DNA of 64,000 bases from the NCBI RefSeq assembly GCF_001984575.1, contig NZ_LZNS01000001.1, forward strand, positions 2,399,355-2,463,354, read 5' to 3'. Positions within the stretch are counted from its first letter, which is position 1. Each line of letters opens with the position of its first letter. The notes under the pieces are model-generated. The model worked only from the letters and a program-made list of their open reading frames with translations. It had not been told where the DNA came from and did no database searches. Made by a program: the position numbers and the translations under genes. Origin of the DNA: Streptomyces sp. MP131-18. GTDB taxonomy: Bacteria > Actinomycetota > Actinomycetes > Streptomycetales > Streptomycetaceae. Of this stretch, positions 26,660-35,250 are shown one piece after another.

Positions 26660-27058
26660 GTGATTCAGGACCACGGCCGGGCGGGGGCGGGGGACGGGGA
26701 GTCCGCACAGGTCGCGCCGGCCCAGCCACCGGTGCAGACACCGGCGGAGACCCTGACGTTCGTCGTGGCGGTCGGCGACGACCCGCACGACCCCGGCGCC
26801 GGCGGCGAGATGGGGATTTTCCGCCGCCGCGACGAGAGCGCCACCGCGCTCCGGGACATTCCGGTCGCCGTACTGCGGCGCAACCTCAGGCGCACGGTCC
26901 CGGGACTCCAGCAGGTGCTGAGCGAGATCGATCCGCCGGAGGGCGGCATGCGGCTCCGCGAGGCGCAGGTGTCCTTCGAGGTGACGGCGGCGGGATCGCG
27001 CTGATGGGCACCTCGGCCGAGACGTCGGCCACCGGCGCCATCACCCTCACCAGGTCGA
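26660..27058 (+). pseudogene. Broken Trypco1-like (CU044_2847-type) gene
   Basis: From GTG 26660 an open frame gives 114 residues ending MRLREAQVSFEVTAAGSR and a stop at 27002-27004. The missing end of a Trypco1 domain continues in another frame directly afterwards as LMGTSAETSATGAITLTR (to about 27058), matching the FGxxLTAxAG...AITVTLTW pattern of the intact protein at 12745-13149. One frameshift near 27000 explains this. The frame then runs into the HSP90-like fragment. The family assignment rests on the C-terminal pattern only and is moderate. Degeneration, or a sequencing error, are both possible. Confidence 0.5.
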
Positions 27059-28287
27059 TATCGCGGGCCCCGGCGCGCTGTTCCGCATCCGGCGGCTCGG
27101 CCGCGGGCACGACGCGGGCACGACGGTGCGCCTGTACCTCCGCTCGCCCGAGCGCGCCCCCTCGTGCGTCCGCCTGCTGCGGCGCCTGCTGTGGCTCTCG
27201 GAGTTCACCGTCACGGCCACCGACGGGGCCGAGACGCAGCGCTGGCGGCCCGGCGTGCTGTCGCCCGCGGCGCCGCTGGACGAGCACTCCCCCGGCTCCC
27301 CGGGGGGGGGCAGCGGAGAGATCAGGACCCTCGCCGGCGCCCGCCCGCAGGTGTGGTGGTGCAGCCGGGGCGGCGGCATCCTGGCCGACGGCCTGTGGGC
27401 CGGTGCGCCGCTGTTCGGCGCGGTGGTCAATCTCGAAGGTCCGCACGTTCCCCGGCTGAGCGTGGACCGCAACCAGATGCTGGAGCACGACCGGGAGCAC
27501 GTCGGCCGCCTGCTGCGGGAACAGATCCCGGCGCTGCTCGCGCCGGAGGCGGGAATCCTCGACCACGAGTGGGCGTGCACCGTGGCGCTGCATGACCCGC
27601 GGCTCGCGGACGAGGTGTTCGCGCGGGCCGTCGCGACAGGCTTCTCCCCCTGGACGGTCGGCGGGCAGGACGTGGACGCGGCGGCCGTGGGCTGCTTCCA
27701 GGGCGATGCCCCGCGTTTCTCCCGCGATCAGCCGCTGCTCCGGCGGGCGCTGTTCAGCGCCCCTTCCGAGCATGTCCCGCAGTGGCGCGCCCTGGCGTGG
27801 ATCAAGGCGGGAGCCTTCCCCGGGGTGACCGTGACCGAGCCGGAGACGGTGGCACTGACCCGTCCCAGTGACACCGTGCTGCTCAGCCTGGGGGGCGCAC
27901 GGACGCCCAACTTCTGGCGGACAACCGCTGGCTCGAGCCGGAATGGCTGCCAGGCGACGCGCCCGTGCCCCTCGGCCACATCCTCCGGGCGGCGCGCGAC
28001 ATCGGCCGCACGCCGGCCGACGTCGCCGACCGCCTCACCCACCTCGGCCACCCCCTCCCCGCCGGCCGCCCGCTCCCCGACACCCCCCCCACCCCGACGA
28101 CATCACCCTCCTCAGCGTCGACCTCGACGGGCAGCCCCCGTGGCTGGCCGCCGGGAAGCCGGTGCCGGCAGGTCACATCCTGCGCGCCGCGGCACTTACC
28201 GGTCGCACGCCGGCCGAGGTGGCCGGGCGGCTCGCGGAACTCGGGCTCCCGCTTCCGCCGGGCGTGCGGTTCGGTCCGGCCCGCTGA
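27003..28287 (+). pseudogene. Remnant of HSP90-like / wHTH-repeat protein, frameshifted and N-truncated
   Basis: Three frames read consecutively resemble one protein. The first (to about 27890) has HQVDIAGPGALFRIRRLG, TTVRLYLRSPERAPSCVR and LSVDRNQMLEHDREHVGRLL, as in HSP90-like ATPases of actinobacterial conflict loci after their GHKL domain. The second continues as RTDAQLLADNRWLEPEWLPG and a winged-helix-like unit GHILRAARDIGRTPADVADRL. The third repeats the unit, GHILRAAALTGRTPAEVAGRL, and ends at 28287. The frame changes fall at a G6 run (about 27891) and a C8 run (about 28083). The N-terminal ATPase half is missing: the frame emerges directly from the broken Trypco1 gene. Family naming is from memory of similar Streptomyces proteins. 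Confidence 0.55.
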
Positions 28288-28290
28288 GCG

Positions 28291-29658
28291 CTACGCGGGG
28301 CTCCTGGGCTCGTCCGGGGCCGGAGGGTCGCGTTCCTCCGCGGCACCGCTCAGTTCGAGGACGCGGCGTTCGCGCAGCCCCTCCTCCGCGGTGTGCTCGA
28401 CGCGGCTCATCGCCAGCCTGAGCAGCGGCGGTGCCATGAGGGAGGTGAGGACCGCGACGAGCACGATGATGCTGTACATCTCGACGGTCAGCAGTCCGAG
28501 TCTGACGCCGATCATCGCGATGATCACTTCGATGACGCCCCGCGCGTTCATCCCGGCGCCCAGGGCCAGCGCCTCCCACCGGGTGACGCCGCTGAACAGG
28601 CCGCCGAGGAACGCGCCGAGGAACTTGCCCGCGACGGCCACGCCGACCACCGCCAGCGCCCACAGCGCGATATCGGGATCGCCGAGCGCGGTGAGGTCCA
28701 TCCGCAGCCCCGCCGTGGCGAAGAAGAGGGGGGCGAGCACGGTGACGACCGTCGTGTTCAGCGGTTCGAGGGCGCGCATGTCGACGCCCTTGGCGGCCCC
28801 GATGAGCACGCCGCACAGGAACGCCCCGAAGACCGCTTCGAGTTCGAGGGCCTGCGTGCCCGCGGCCGAGAGGACCACCAGCACGACCGCCGCGACCACC
28901 GGCATCCCGCGCACCCCGGAGCGCAGGGCCGCGCTCATCACCCACCGGACGACGAACCGGCCCACCGTCAGCACGATCAGCAGGACCAGAGCCAGGTGCG
29001 ACAGAGAGGTCAGCACGTCGCCGCCGGTCAGCCCGGCGGTGGTGGCCATCGCGGCGACCAGCGAGACGAGTACCCAGCCGACGGCGTCGTCGACGGTCCC
29101 GGCCACCAGGATCATCTGCCCGATGTTGCGGTGGATCAGCCGCAGGTCCATCAGGGTCCTGGCGATCACCGGGATCGCGCTGACGCACATCGCGACGCCC
29201 ACGAAGCAGGCGAAGACCGTCTGGTCGGCGCCGTCCGCCCGCAGCCGGTCGGGCAGCAGCAGGCCGATCCAGATGCCGAACGCGAGCGGCACCACGAGCC
29301 CGGCGATGCTCACCCCGGCCGCCCGGGAGCCCTGCCTGCGGACCAGCTTGAGGTCGACGTGCATGCCGGTGAAGCCGACGAGCAGGATCACGCCGAGCTG
29401 CCCGAGCGCGTCCAGCAGGTGCATCTGGCCCGGCTCCTGCGGGAACAGCCACGTGCCCACGCCGGGCAGGAGCTGCGCCAGCAGGGAGGGGCCGAGCAGG
29501 ACGCCGGCCGACAGCTCGCCGACGATGGCCGGCATGCCGAGCCGGACGGCCAGGCGGCCGAGGAGGATCGCCGCAAGCAGCAGTACGCCTATCTGGAGGA
29601 GGAGGACGAGGAGTTCGTGGTGCGCGATCGGGGCTACCACGGAGGTGGCCGGCGTCAT
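28291..29658 (-). CDS. CPA2-family cation/proton antiporter
   Basis: The 455-residue protein has about twelve hydrophobic segments between residues 15 and 400, beginning ELLVLLLQIGVLLLAAILLGRLA. The conserved ion-binding region is seen in MILVAGTVDDAVGWVLVSL, with the paired aspartates of electrogenic Na+/H+ exchangers, and in LGAGMNARGVIEVIIAMIGV near the end. It has a short charged C-terminal tail and no RCK/TrkA domain. The start at ATG 29658 has AAAGGA upstream. A second antiporter gene of the same family lies upstream on the same strand, separated by about 190 bp with a large inverted repeat. Ion specificity is not determinable. Confidence 0.88.
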   Translation of the reverse strand: MTPATSVVAPIAHHELLVLLLQIGVLLLAAILLGRLAVRLGMPAIVGELSAGVLLGPSLLAQLLPGVGTWLFPQEPGQMHLLDALGQLGVILLVGFTGMHVDLKLVRRQGSRAAGVSIAGLVVPLAFGIWIGLLLPDRLRADGADQTVFACFVGVAMCVSAIPVIARTLMDLRLIHRNIGQMILVAGTVDDAVGWVLVSLVAAMATTAGLTGGDVLTSLSHLALVLLIVLTVGRFVVRWVMSAALRSGVRGMPVVAAVVLVVLSAAGTQALELEAVFGAFLCGVLIGAAKGVDMRALEPLNTTVVTVLAPLFFATAGLRMDLTALGDPDIALWALAVVGVAVAGKFLGAFLGGLFSGVTRWEALALGAGMNARGVIEVIIAMIGVRLGLLTVEMYSIIVLVAVLTSLMAPPLLRLAMSRVEHTAEEGLRERRVLELSGAAEERDPPAPDEPRSPA

Positions 29659-29718
29659 CGAACGTCCTTTCGCCGCGGAATGGGCGCGCACGGGGGCGGG
29701 AGCAGGAAAGGGGAGGGA

Positions 29719-29763
29719 CAACAATGGCCCGCGTGCCAAATCCGGGCACGCAGGCCATTGTTG
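29719..29763 (-). promoter_or_regulatory. Large inverted repeat between the two antiporter genes
   Basis: The arms caacaatggcccgcgtgcc and gggcacgcaggccattgttg pair over about 19 bp with one mismatch and a six-base loop. It lies about 90 bp downstream of one antiporter gene and 61 bp upstream of the other, on the minus strand. It could terminate the first transcript or be a leader structure or operator for the second. No T-run follows on the minus strand. Confidence 0.6.
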
Positions 29764-29850
29764 CCGTCGGCAAAAGCACCGATCAATCTTTGTCAGGTTA
29801 TATTCACGCAGTTTCCGAGGCGTAAGGGCGCGCGGTATTCACCACCGGTC

Positions 29851-31209
29851 TCACCGCTTTTCCTCCGGTCGCGACCGGGCGTCCCGCCCCGCCGGGTGCC
29901 GGGGCGGCGGGCGCCGGTCGTCCGGCGGGGACGCGGGGGCGACGACCCCCGCGCCGCGCGCGCCCGGCGCGTCCTGCGGCGGGCGGGGCAGCAGCGGGCC
30001 GGCCATCATCGACGTGAGCAGCGCCATCACGACCATCATCGTGAAGATCTGGTCATCCAGAATGCCCAGCTCCATGCCGACCTTGAGGATCACCAGCTCG
30101 GTGAGACCGCGCGTGTTCATCAGCACGGCGACCTGCCGCGTCTCGCTCCAGCTGCACCCGGCGAGCCGCGCCGGAACGCCCGCACCGAGGAACTTCCCCG
30201 TGCACGCGACACCGATGATCGCCAGCAGTTCGAGCGCGCCGTCCGCGCCCAGCGCGCCGAGGTCGACGGACAGGCCGGTGACGACGAAGAACACCGGCAG
30301 CAGCAGCCCGCCGGTCTTGCGCAACGGCTCCCGCACCCGCCGCGCCAGCACGTCCCGCGGCGTCCGCGGCGTCACCAGGCCGAACGCGAAGGACCCGAAG
30401 ATCGCGTCGATCCCGATCCACGAGGTCGCCCAGCCGCTGAGCAGGAGGCCGGAGAACAGCACGGTCAGTACCGCGGCCCCCGACCGCCCGGGGCCGAGCG
30501 CGCCGGCCAGCCACCGGGCGAGCAACGGCCGTACGACGAAGGCGAGCAGCCCCATGAACGCCGCGAGGCACGCCAGCATCGACAGGTAGCCGCTCGGCCC
30601 GCTCGCGGTGACGACCGCCGTCACCACGGCGAGCAGCGCCCAGGCCAGCGCGTCGGCGACCGCGGCGCACGCCATGACCAGCGCGCCCACCGGCGTGGAC
30701 TGGAGCCCGTTCTCCACCAGGATGCGCGCCAGCACGGGGAAGGCGGTGATCGCCAGCGCGGTGCCGAGGAACAGCAGGAACGACAGCCGCGGCACCGTGG
30801 CGCCGTCCACCTCGCTGTGCCGCGTGTACAGCATGGCGGCCAGGCCGAAGCCCAGAGCGAACGGGACCGCCATCGACCCCAGCGAGACGGCGACGACCGT
30901 GCCGCGGCGTCTGCGCAGCGAACCGCCCTCCATCTCCCAGCCGACCAGGAACATGAAGATCAGCAGGCCGACTTCGGCGATGGCGAGCAGCTGCTCGCGC
31001 GCCGCCTCGGGGAACAGCAGCTGCGGCAGATCGCCCGGCAGCAGGCCCAGCACGCTGGGGCCGAGCACGATGCCCGCCGTGATCTCCGCGATGACGACGG
31101 GCTGGCGCAGTCTGCGCATCTGCCGGGCGAGGAGCGAGCCGACGATGAGCACGAGGGCGACATCGGCCATGACGATGGCGACCGGGAAATCGGATGAGTG
31201 CGTCAACAC
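29851..31209 (-). CDS. CPA2-family cation/proton antiporter
   Basis: The 452-residue protein has roughly twelve membrane segments, starting at residue 12 (VMADVALVLIVGSLLARQM). The conserved regions are PVVIAEITAGIVLGPSVLG, LIFMFLVGWEME, ALAITAFPVLARILVENGL with DALAWALLAVVTAVV (a single Asp at the ion site, suggesting the electroneutral K+/H+ type) and TRGLTELVILKVGMELG. Its C-terminal 50 residues are Pro/Arg-rich and probably disordered. It differs from the downstream paralogue in the ion-site pattern, so the two may carry different cations. The specificity is inference. Confidence 0.88.
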   Translation of the reverse strand: MLTHSSDFPVAIVMADVALVLIVGSLLARQMRRLRQPVVIAEITAGIVLGPSVLGLLPGDLPQLLFPEAAREQLLAIAEVGLLIFMFLVGWEMEGGSLRRRRGTVVAVSLGSMAVPFALGFGLAAMLYTRHSEVDGATVPRLSFLLFLGTALAITAFPVLARILVENGLQSTPVGALVMACAAVADALAWALLAVVTAVVTASGPSGYLSMLACLAAFMGLLAFVVRPLLARWLAGALGPGRSGAAVLTVLFSGLLLSGWATSWIGIDAIFGSFAFGLVTPRTPRDVLARRVREPLRKTGGLLLPVFFVVTGLSVDLGALGADGALELLAIIGVACTGKFLGAGVPARLAGCSWSETRQVAVLMNTRGLTELVILKVGMELGILDDQIFTMMVVMALLTSMMAGPLLPRPPQDAPGARGAGVVAPASPPDDRRPPPRHPAGRDARSRPEEKR

Positions 31210-31358
31210 GTGTTCCGCCTATCGGGCAGGGACAGGTGAGCTGATCAACGCCGGTTCGCCCATGGTCGTCACGATCGCTACTTGACGAACAGTTAAGGAT
31301 CGGTAGATAGCTTCTCCTGACCCCTCATTACCGTCGGATGAGAAAGGAGGGCCACCCG

Positions 31359-31619
31359 ATGACCGAACATGCTTCAGCCGGGAAACGCCCTACCGGGCTG
31401 CGCCACTGGCTGCTCCGCGGGCTGACCACGCTCGGGGTCATGGCCACCGGGTACGCCCCGCGCGCGTGGTGGGACGCCCCGGGCGACGCGTGGTGGGAGC
31501 GGGGCGACATCGAGCAACTGCCGCCCGCGCAGGCCGCACCGCCCGGGCCGGCGGAGCCCACGGCGCCCGCCCCCGACCCCAGGCATGCGTTCATCCCCGT
31601 CTGGCACCCGGAACGCTGA
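31359..31619 (+). CDS. Small hypothetical protein
   Basis: This 86-residue protein has a strong ribosome site, AAAGGAGG, eight bases before ATG 31359, which supports real translation. A basic N-terminus (KRPTGLRHWLLRGL) is followed by a weak hydrophobic stretch, a WWDAPGDAWWERGD motif rich in tryptophan, and a Pro/Ala-rich tail ending FIPVWHPER. No known domain is recognised and it has no clear membrane segment. Its stop is 6 bp from the convergent helR stop. Confidence 0.6.
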   Translation: MTEHASAGKRPTGLRHWLLRGLTTLGVMATGYAPRAWWDAPGDAWWERGDIEQLPPAQAAPPGPAEPTAPAPDPRHAFIPVWHPER

Positions 31620-31625
31620 CCCGCC

Positions 31626-33914
31626 TCATCCCGCCGCGGCGGCCGGCGGGCGCAGCAGCGCCAGCGGCTCGGGCGGGGTACGGCCGGTGTGCAGAACGCC
31701 CAGCCGCTGGGTGGCGCGGGTGAGCGCCACATACAGGTCGTTGAGCCCGCGCGGCGACGCGGCGGCGATGCCGTCGGGGTCGGCGACCAGGACGGAGTCG
31801 AACTCGAGGCCCTTCGCGCGGCCGACGTCCAGCACGTCCACCCGGTCCGGCAGCCCGGCCGCCGCGGCCCCCGCGGCGAGGGCGGGCACCAGCGCCGCGG
31901 GTGCCAGGACGGCGACCCGGCCCTCGGGCGAGCCCGCGCACTCGCGCGCGGCCCGGCGCACGGCCGCCGCCACCAGCTCCTCCCGCGGCACGGCGAGCCG
32001 CCACGGCTCGGCCGGAGTGTCGCGCACCGCGCGCGGCGGTCTGGCCGCGGGGTCGATGCGGTGCAGCACCCCGGCGGCGACGGCCGCGATCCGGGCGGGG
32101 AGGCGGTAGTTCACAGTCAGCTCGGCCCGCCGGAACCGGCTGCCGACGTGCGGCCCGAGCACGTCCGCCCAGGAGCCGCGGGACCCGCCGGGCGCGCCGG
32201 TCTGCGCGATATCGCCGACCACGGTCATGGAGCGGGCCGGGCAACGGCGCATCAGCACCCGCCAGGCCATCGCGGACAGCTCCTGCGCCTCGTCGACGAC
32301 CACGTGCCCGAACGCCCAGGTGCGGTCGGCGGCGGCGCGCTCCGCGGCGTCGCGCGTGTCCCGTTCCGCCTGCCGCTCGGCCAGCCGTTCCGCGTCGATC
32401 AGGTCGAAGGCGGCGAGCTGTTCGGCCTCCTCGCCGTCGTCGAAGTCGGTCGTGCGCGAGCCGTAGGCGATGTCCAGCGCCTCCCCGGCCAGCGCGAGCC
32501 GCTCCGCACGCTCCGCGGCCGCCTCCTCCTCGGCCGCGCGCAGCACGGCCGGATCGTCCCCGAGCAGCTCCGCGGCCTCGTCGAGGAGCGGCACGTCGGC
32601 CACCGACCAGCCGAGGCGGTCCAGGGGGCGCAGCAGCCCCGCGCGTTCCTCCGCGGTGAGCCCTGGCGCCGCGGCGGCCAGTCGTTCCGGCGAGGCGTAC
32701 AGCTCCCGCAGCAGCCGCTGCGGCGTGAGCCGCGGCCACAGCGCGTCGAGCGCGGCCGACACCTCGGGGGACGCGGCCAGGTCCGCCGCGATGATCTCCA
32801 GGTCCTCCGCGGTCAGCAGACTGCTGCCGTCCAGCACGTCCTGGCCGAACTGCGCGGCCACGCCGCGGGCCAGCGCGGCCAGGGCCAGCTCGCGGAAGAC
32901 GGCCGCCGCCTGGTTGTGCGGCAGTCCGCTCTCCCTGGCCACCCGGCGCGCCTCGGCGCAGTCGTCCGGGTCGAGGCGCGCGGTGCCCTCGTCGTAGACG
33001 ATGTCGAACGGGGCGTCCGGCACCTCCTGCCGGTCGCGCACGGCGGCGGCCAGCACGCCGGCCATCGACGCCCGCCCCTTCACCTCGGCCGCCGCGGGCG
33101 CCTCCGGGCGCCGGGCGCGCACGCCGGGGTACAGCTCCCCGACCGTGGCGAGCAGCACCCCGCTCTCGCCCAGCGAGGGCAGGACGTCGCCGATGTAGCG
33201 CAGGAACGTGGTGTTCGGGCCGACGATCAGGACGCCGCTCCTGGCGAGCCGTTCGCGCTGCGTGTAGAGCAGGTACGCGGCGCGGTGCAGCGCCACCGCC
33301 GTCTTCCCCGTGCCGGGTCCGCCCTGGACGACGAGGACCCCGCTGTGGGGGGAACGGATGATGTCGTCCTGCTCCTTCTGGATCGTGGCGACGATGTCGC
33401 TCATGCGGCCGGTCCTGGCCGCGTCGACGGCGGCCAGCAGCGCCGCGTCCCCGGCGGGCTCCGCGAGCCCGTCGAACTCCTCGTCCAGCACGCCGGTCAC
33501 GCGCCGGCCGCTGGTCCTGATGTGCCGGCGCCGCCGCACGCCCTCGGTGGAGCGGGCGGTGGCGGCGTAGAACGGCCGGGCCGCCGGGGCGCGCCAGTCG
33601 ATGAGCAGCGGCTCGAAGTCGGCGCTGCCGTCGAGGATGCCCATGCGCCCGACGTAGCGCCGTTCGTCGTCGTCCATGTCGAGCCGGCCGAAGCACAGCC
33701 CGTTCTCCACGGCGTCGAGCCGGGCCGCGCGCCTGGCCAGTTCGTCCGCGGCGACGTCCCGTTCCGCCAGGCCCTGGTGGCCGAGCCCGGTGGCCGCGAG
33801 CACCCCTTCGAGCCGCGCGCCGGCCTCGGCGCGCAGCTCGTCCAGACGCCCGTAGAGCCTGGTCAGATACGCCTGTTCGCCGGTCAGGTCACCGGTTCGC
33901 CCGCCTGTTGACAC
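31626..33914 (-). CDS. helR: RNA polymerase recycling motor ATPase HelR
   Basis: The 762-residue UvrD-like protein starts with a helical coiled coil (about 1-70) as in HelD/HelR proteins, which reach into RNA polymerase channels to release stalled or drug-bound complexes. Walker A is QGGPGTGKTAV at about 197-207. Motifs with WRAPAARPFYAATARSTEGV (about 107-126), VLIVGPNTTFLRYIGDVLPSLGE, VVVDEAQELSAMAW and the late DVLDVGRAKGLEFDSVLVADPD are helicase superfamily 1 signatures. HelR proteins protect polymerase from rifamycins. The GTG start follows GAGGAG. I saw no clear rifamycin-associated element upstream, so drug-inducible control is not supported from sequence. Confidence 0.85.
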   Translation of the reverse strand: MSTGGRTGDLTGEQAYLTRLYGRLDELRAEAGARLEGVLAATGLGHQGLAERDVAADELARRAARLDAVENGLCFGRLDMDDDERRYVGRMGILDGSADFEPLLIDWRAPAARPFYAATARSTEGVRRRRHIRTSGRRVTGVLDEEFDGLAEPAGDAALLAAVDAARTGRMSDIVATIQKEQDDIIRSPHSGVLVVQGGPGTGKTAVALHRAAYLLYTQRERLARSGVLIVGPNTTFLRYIGDVLPSLGESGVLLATVGELYPGVRARRPEAPAAAEVKGRASMAGVLAAAVRDRQEVPDAPFDIVYDEGTARLDPDDCAEARRVARESGLPHNQAAAVFRELALAALARGVAAQFGQDVLDGSSLLTAEDLEIIAADLAASPEVSAALDALWPRLTPQRLLRELYASPERLAAAAPGLTAEERAGLLRPLDRLGWSVADVPLLDEAAELLGDDPAVLRAAEEEAAAERAERLALAGEALDIAYGSRTTDFDDGEEAEQLAAFDLIDAERLAERQAERDTRDAAERAAADRTWAFGHVVVDEAQELSAMAWRVLMRRCPARSMTVVGDIAQTGAPGGSRGSWADVLGPHVGSRFRRAELTVNYRLPARIAAVAAGVLHRIDPAARPPRAVRDTPAEPWRLAVPREELVAAAVRRAARECAGSPEGRVAVLAPAALVPALAAGAAAAGLPDRVDVLDVGRAKGLEFDSVLVADPDGIAAASPRGLNDLYVALTRATQRLGVLHTGRTPPEPLALLRPPAAAAG

Positions 33915-34007
33915 GCAACTCCTCTATTCGCTAAGATGCATTCTGCGAGCAGTCTTGGATTTTCAGGTCCAACGCCTGTCAAATCCAGCAATCTAGCGCG
34001 GTCTTCA

Positions 34008-34035
34008 CCTCGTCGCAAACAGCGACGGGGTTTTT
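34008..34035 (+). terminator. Rho-independent terminator in the helR-nudix gap
   Basis: A 9-bp stem (cctcgtcgc with gcgacgggg, one G-U pair) around loop aaaca is followed at once by five T residues, the classic intrinsic terminator form that is rare in this genome. It reads on the plus strand. The only sequence it could terminate is the short stretch between 33915 and 34007, because helR runs the other way and the Nudix gene starts downstream. Confidence 0.7.
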
Positions 34036-34075
34036 CTGTGCGCGCTGCGCGGGCGCCCCCGCCTAGGCTGCGGGC

Positions 34076-34552
34076 ATGCACCGGTCCCTGCCGCCCGCCA
34101 CCGCCGCCATGACGATGCTCGCCGCCGCCGTCATCGTCCACGACCCCGCCGCCGACCGCGTGGTGCTGCTGCGCCGCGGGCCCGCCGCGAAGTTCGGGCG
34201 CGGCCTGTGGGACCTGCCGGTCGGCAAGAGCGACCCGGGCGAGCCCGTCACCGTCACCGCCGCACGGGAACTGGCGGAGGAGACCGGGCTCGTCGTCGAC
34301 CCGGCCGAGCTGCGCCTGGCGCATGTGATTCACGCCGCACGCGGGGCGGAGGCGCCCAACGGGTTCCTCACCGTGATCTTCCTCGCCCGCCGCTGGCGCG
34401 GGACGCTGCGCAACGCCGAGCCCCACAAGCACTCCGAGGTCCGGTGGGTGGACGCGAAGGCCCTGCCGGCGGACATCGTGTTCGCCGCGGACGACATCAT
34501 CAGGCAAGCCCTGGCAGGCGAGTCCGGCGTCGGGCTGCACGGCTGGGCGTGA
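34076..34552 (+). CDS. Nudix-family hydrolase
   Basis: The 158-residue protein has the Nudix box as GKSDPGEPVTVTAARELAEETGL at about 51-73: the key AxRELxEETG metal-binding helix is present. Nudix enzymes cleave nucleoside diphosphates linked to another group; the exact substrate is not readable. The gene is probably leaderless, since a -10-like TAGGCT (34064-34069) sits six bases before the ATG and there is no ribosome site. It is preceded by an intrinsic terminator. Confidence 0.85.
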   Translation: MHRSLPPATAAMTMLAAAVIVHDPAADRVVLLRRGPAAKFGRGLWDLPVGKSDPGEPVTVTAARELAEETGLVVDPAELRLAHVIHAARGAEAPNGFLTVIFLARRWRGTLRNAEPHKHSEVRWVDAKALPADIVFAADDIIRQALAGESGVGLHGWA

Positions 34553-34836
34553 CGGGCGCCGCCGCACTGCGCACGCCGGCGCGGGTACCATCGGCGATCA
34601 TTGCGGCGCGCACGCGCAACGCCGCGGGAAAATCGAGGAATTGACGCTTCCACCATGGCCACAGTACGCACCGAATGCATTACGATGAGTAATACCGTCG
34701 AGGTGGTCGGAAGGTTCCGCCGCATCCCGGGCCGGGCGACAGCACGCCATGGATCGCGGTAGCGTCGCAAGGCGACCCGGGCATCTCTGCGGTGCCCGGG
34801 AGCGCTCAATCAGTATGAGTCTCTGTGGAGGTGAGG

Positions 34837-35250
34837 GTGTCCCCCATCCCAGGTGAGCCCGGATCGCAGGACTTCGTCGAAGTCCGGCTGCCGGCGGCGG
34901 GTGCCTATCTGTCAGTGCTGCGAACGGCCACGGCCGGTCTCGCGGCGCGGCTGGATTTCACCCTGGACGAGATCGAGGACCTGCGCATCGCGGTCGACGA
35001 GGCCTGCGCCATCCTGCTCCAGCAGGCAATTCCGGGGAGCGTCCTCGAGTGTGTCTTCACCCTGGTCGGCGACGCCCTGCGGGTCACGGTCTCGGCGCCC
35101 ACCACCGAGGGCCACGCGCCGGAGCGGGACACCTTCGCCTGGACCGTGCTGACGGCGCTCGCGGGTGAGGTCGAATCGGCCGTCGGAGAGGACAAGACGG
35201 TCAGCATCAGCCTGCACAAAAAGCGCGGCGGCGCCCCCGGAGCGCCGTGA
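34837..35250 (+). CDS. RsbW-like anti-sigma factor (serine kinase fold)
   Basis: The 137-residue protein has the GHKL ATPase fold of RsbW/SpoIIAB, with LDEIEDLRIAVDEACAILLQ as the conserved helix containing the N-box region. GTG 34837 is chosen because GGAGGTGA sits five bases upstream; GTG codons at 34825 and 34831 are also in frame. Its stop overlaps the GTG of the sigma factor gene, so the pair is coupled. In S. coelicolor the gene in this position encodes the UshX/PrsH antagonist of SigH. That the same partnership holds here is inferred from synteny. Confidence 0.85.
   Translation: MSPIPGEPGSQDFVEVRLPAAGAYLSVLRTATAGLAARLDFTLDEIEDLRIAVDEACAILLQQAIPGSVLECVFTLVGDALRVTVSAPTTEGHAPERDTFAWTVLTALAGEVESAVGEDKTVSISLHKKRGGAPGAP

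Noticed and set aside
29659..29850. A cyclic-di-AMP (ydaO/yuaA) riboswitch upstream of the antiporter
   Set aside because: Cation antiporters can carry one, but I could not fit the conserved core; only the inverted repeat is clear.
28393..31197. A 934-codon plus-strand frame opposite both antiporter genes
   Set aside because: It is composed of His, Asp, Gln, Arg and Gly from antisense of membrane helices and spans two real genes.
33915..34007. A rifamycin-associated element upstream of helR
   Set aside because: I looked for the inverted repeat known from rifamycin-inactivating genes and did not find a credible match.
33955..34037. A tRNA-like fold near the orphan terminator
   Set aside because: No T-loop, anticodon arm or CCA-type end could be placed.
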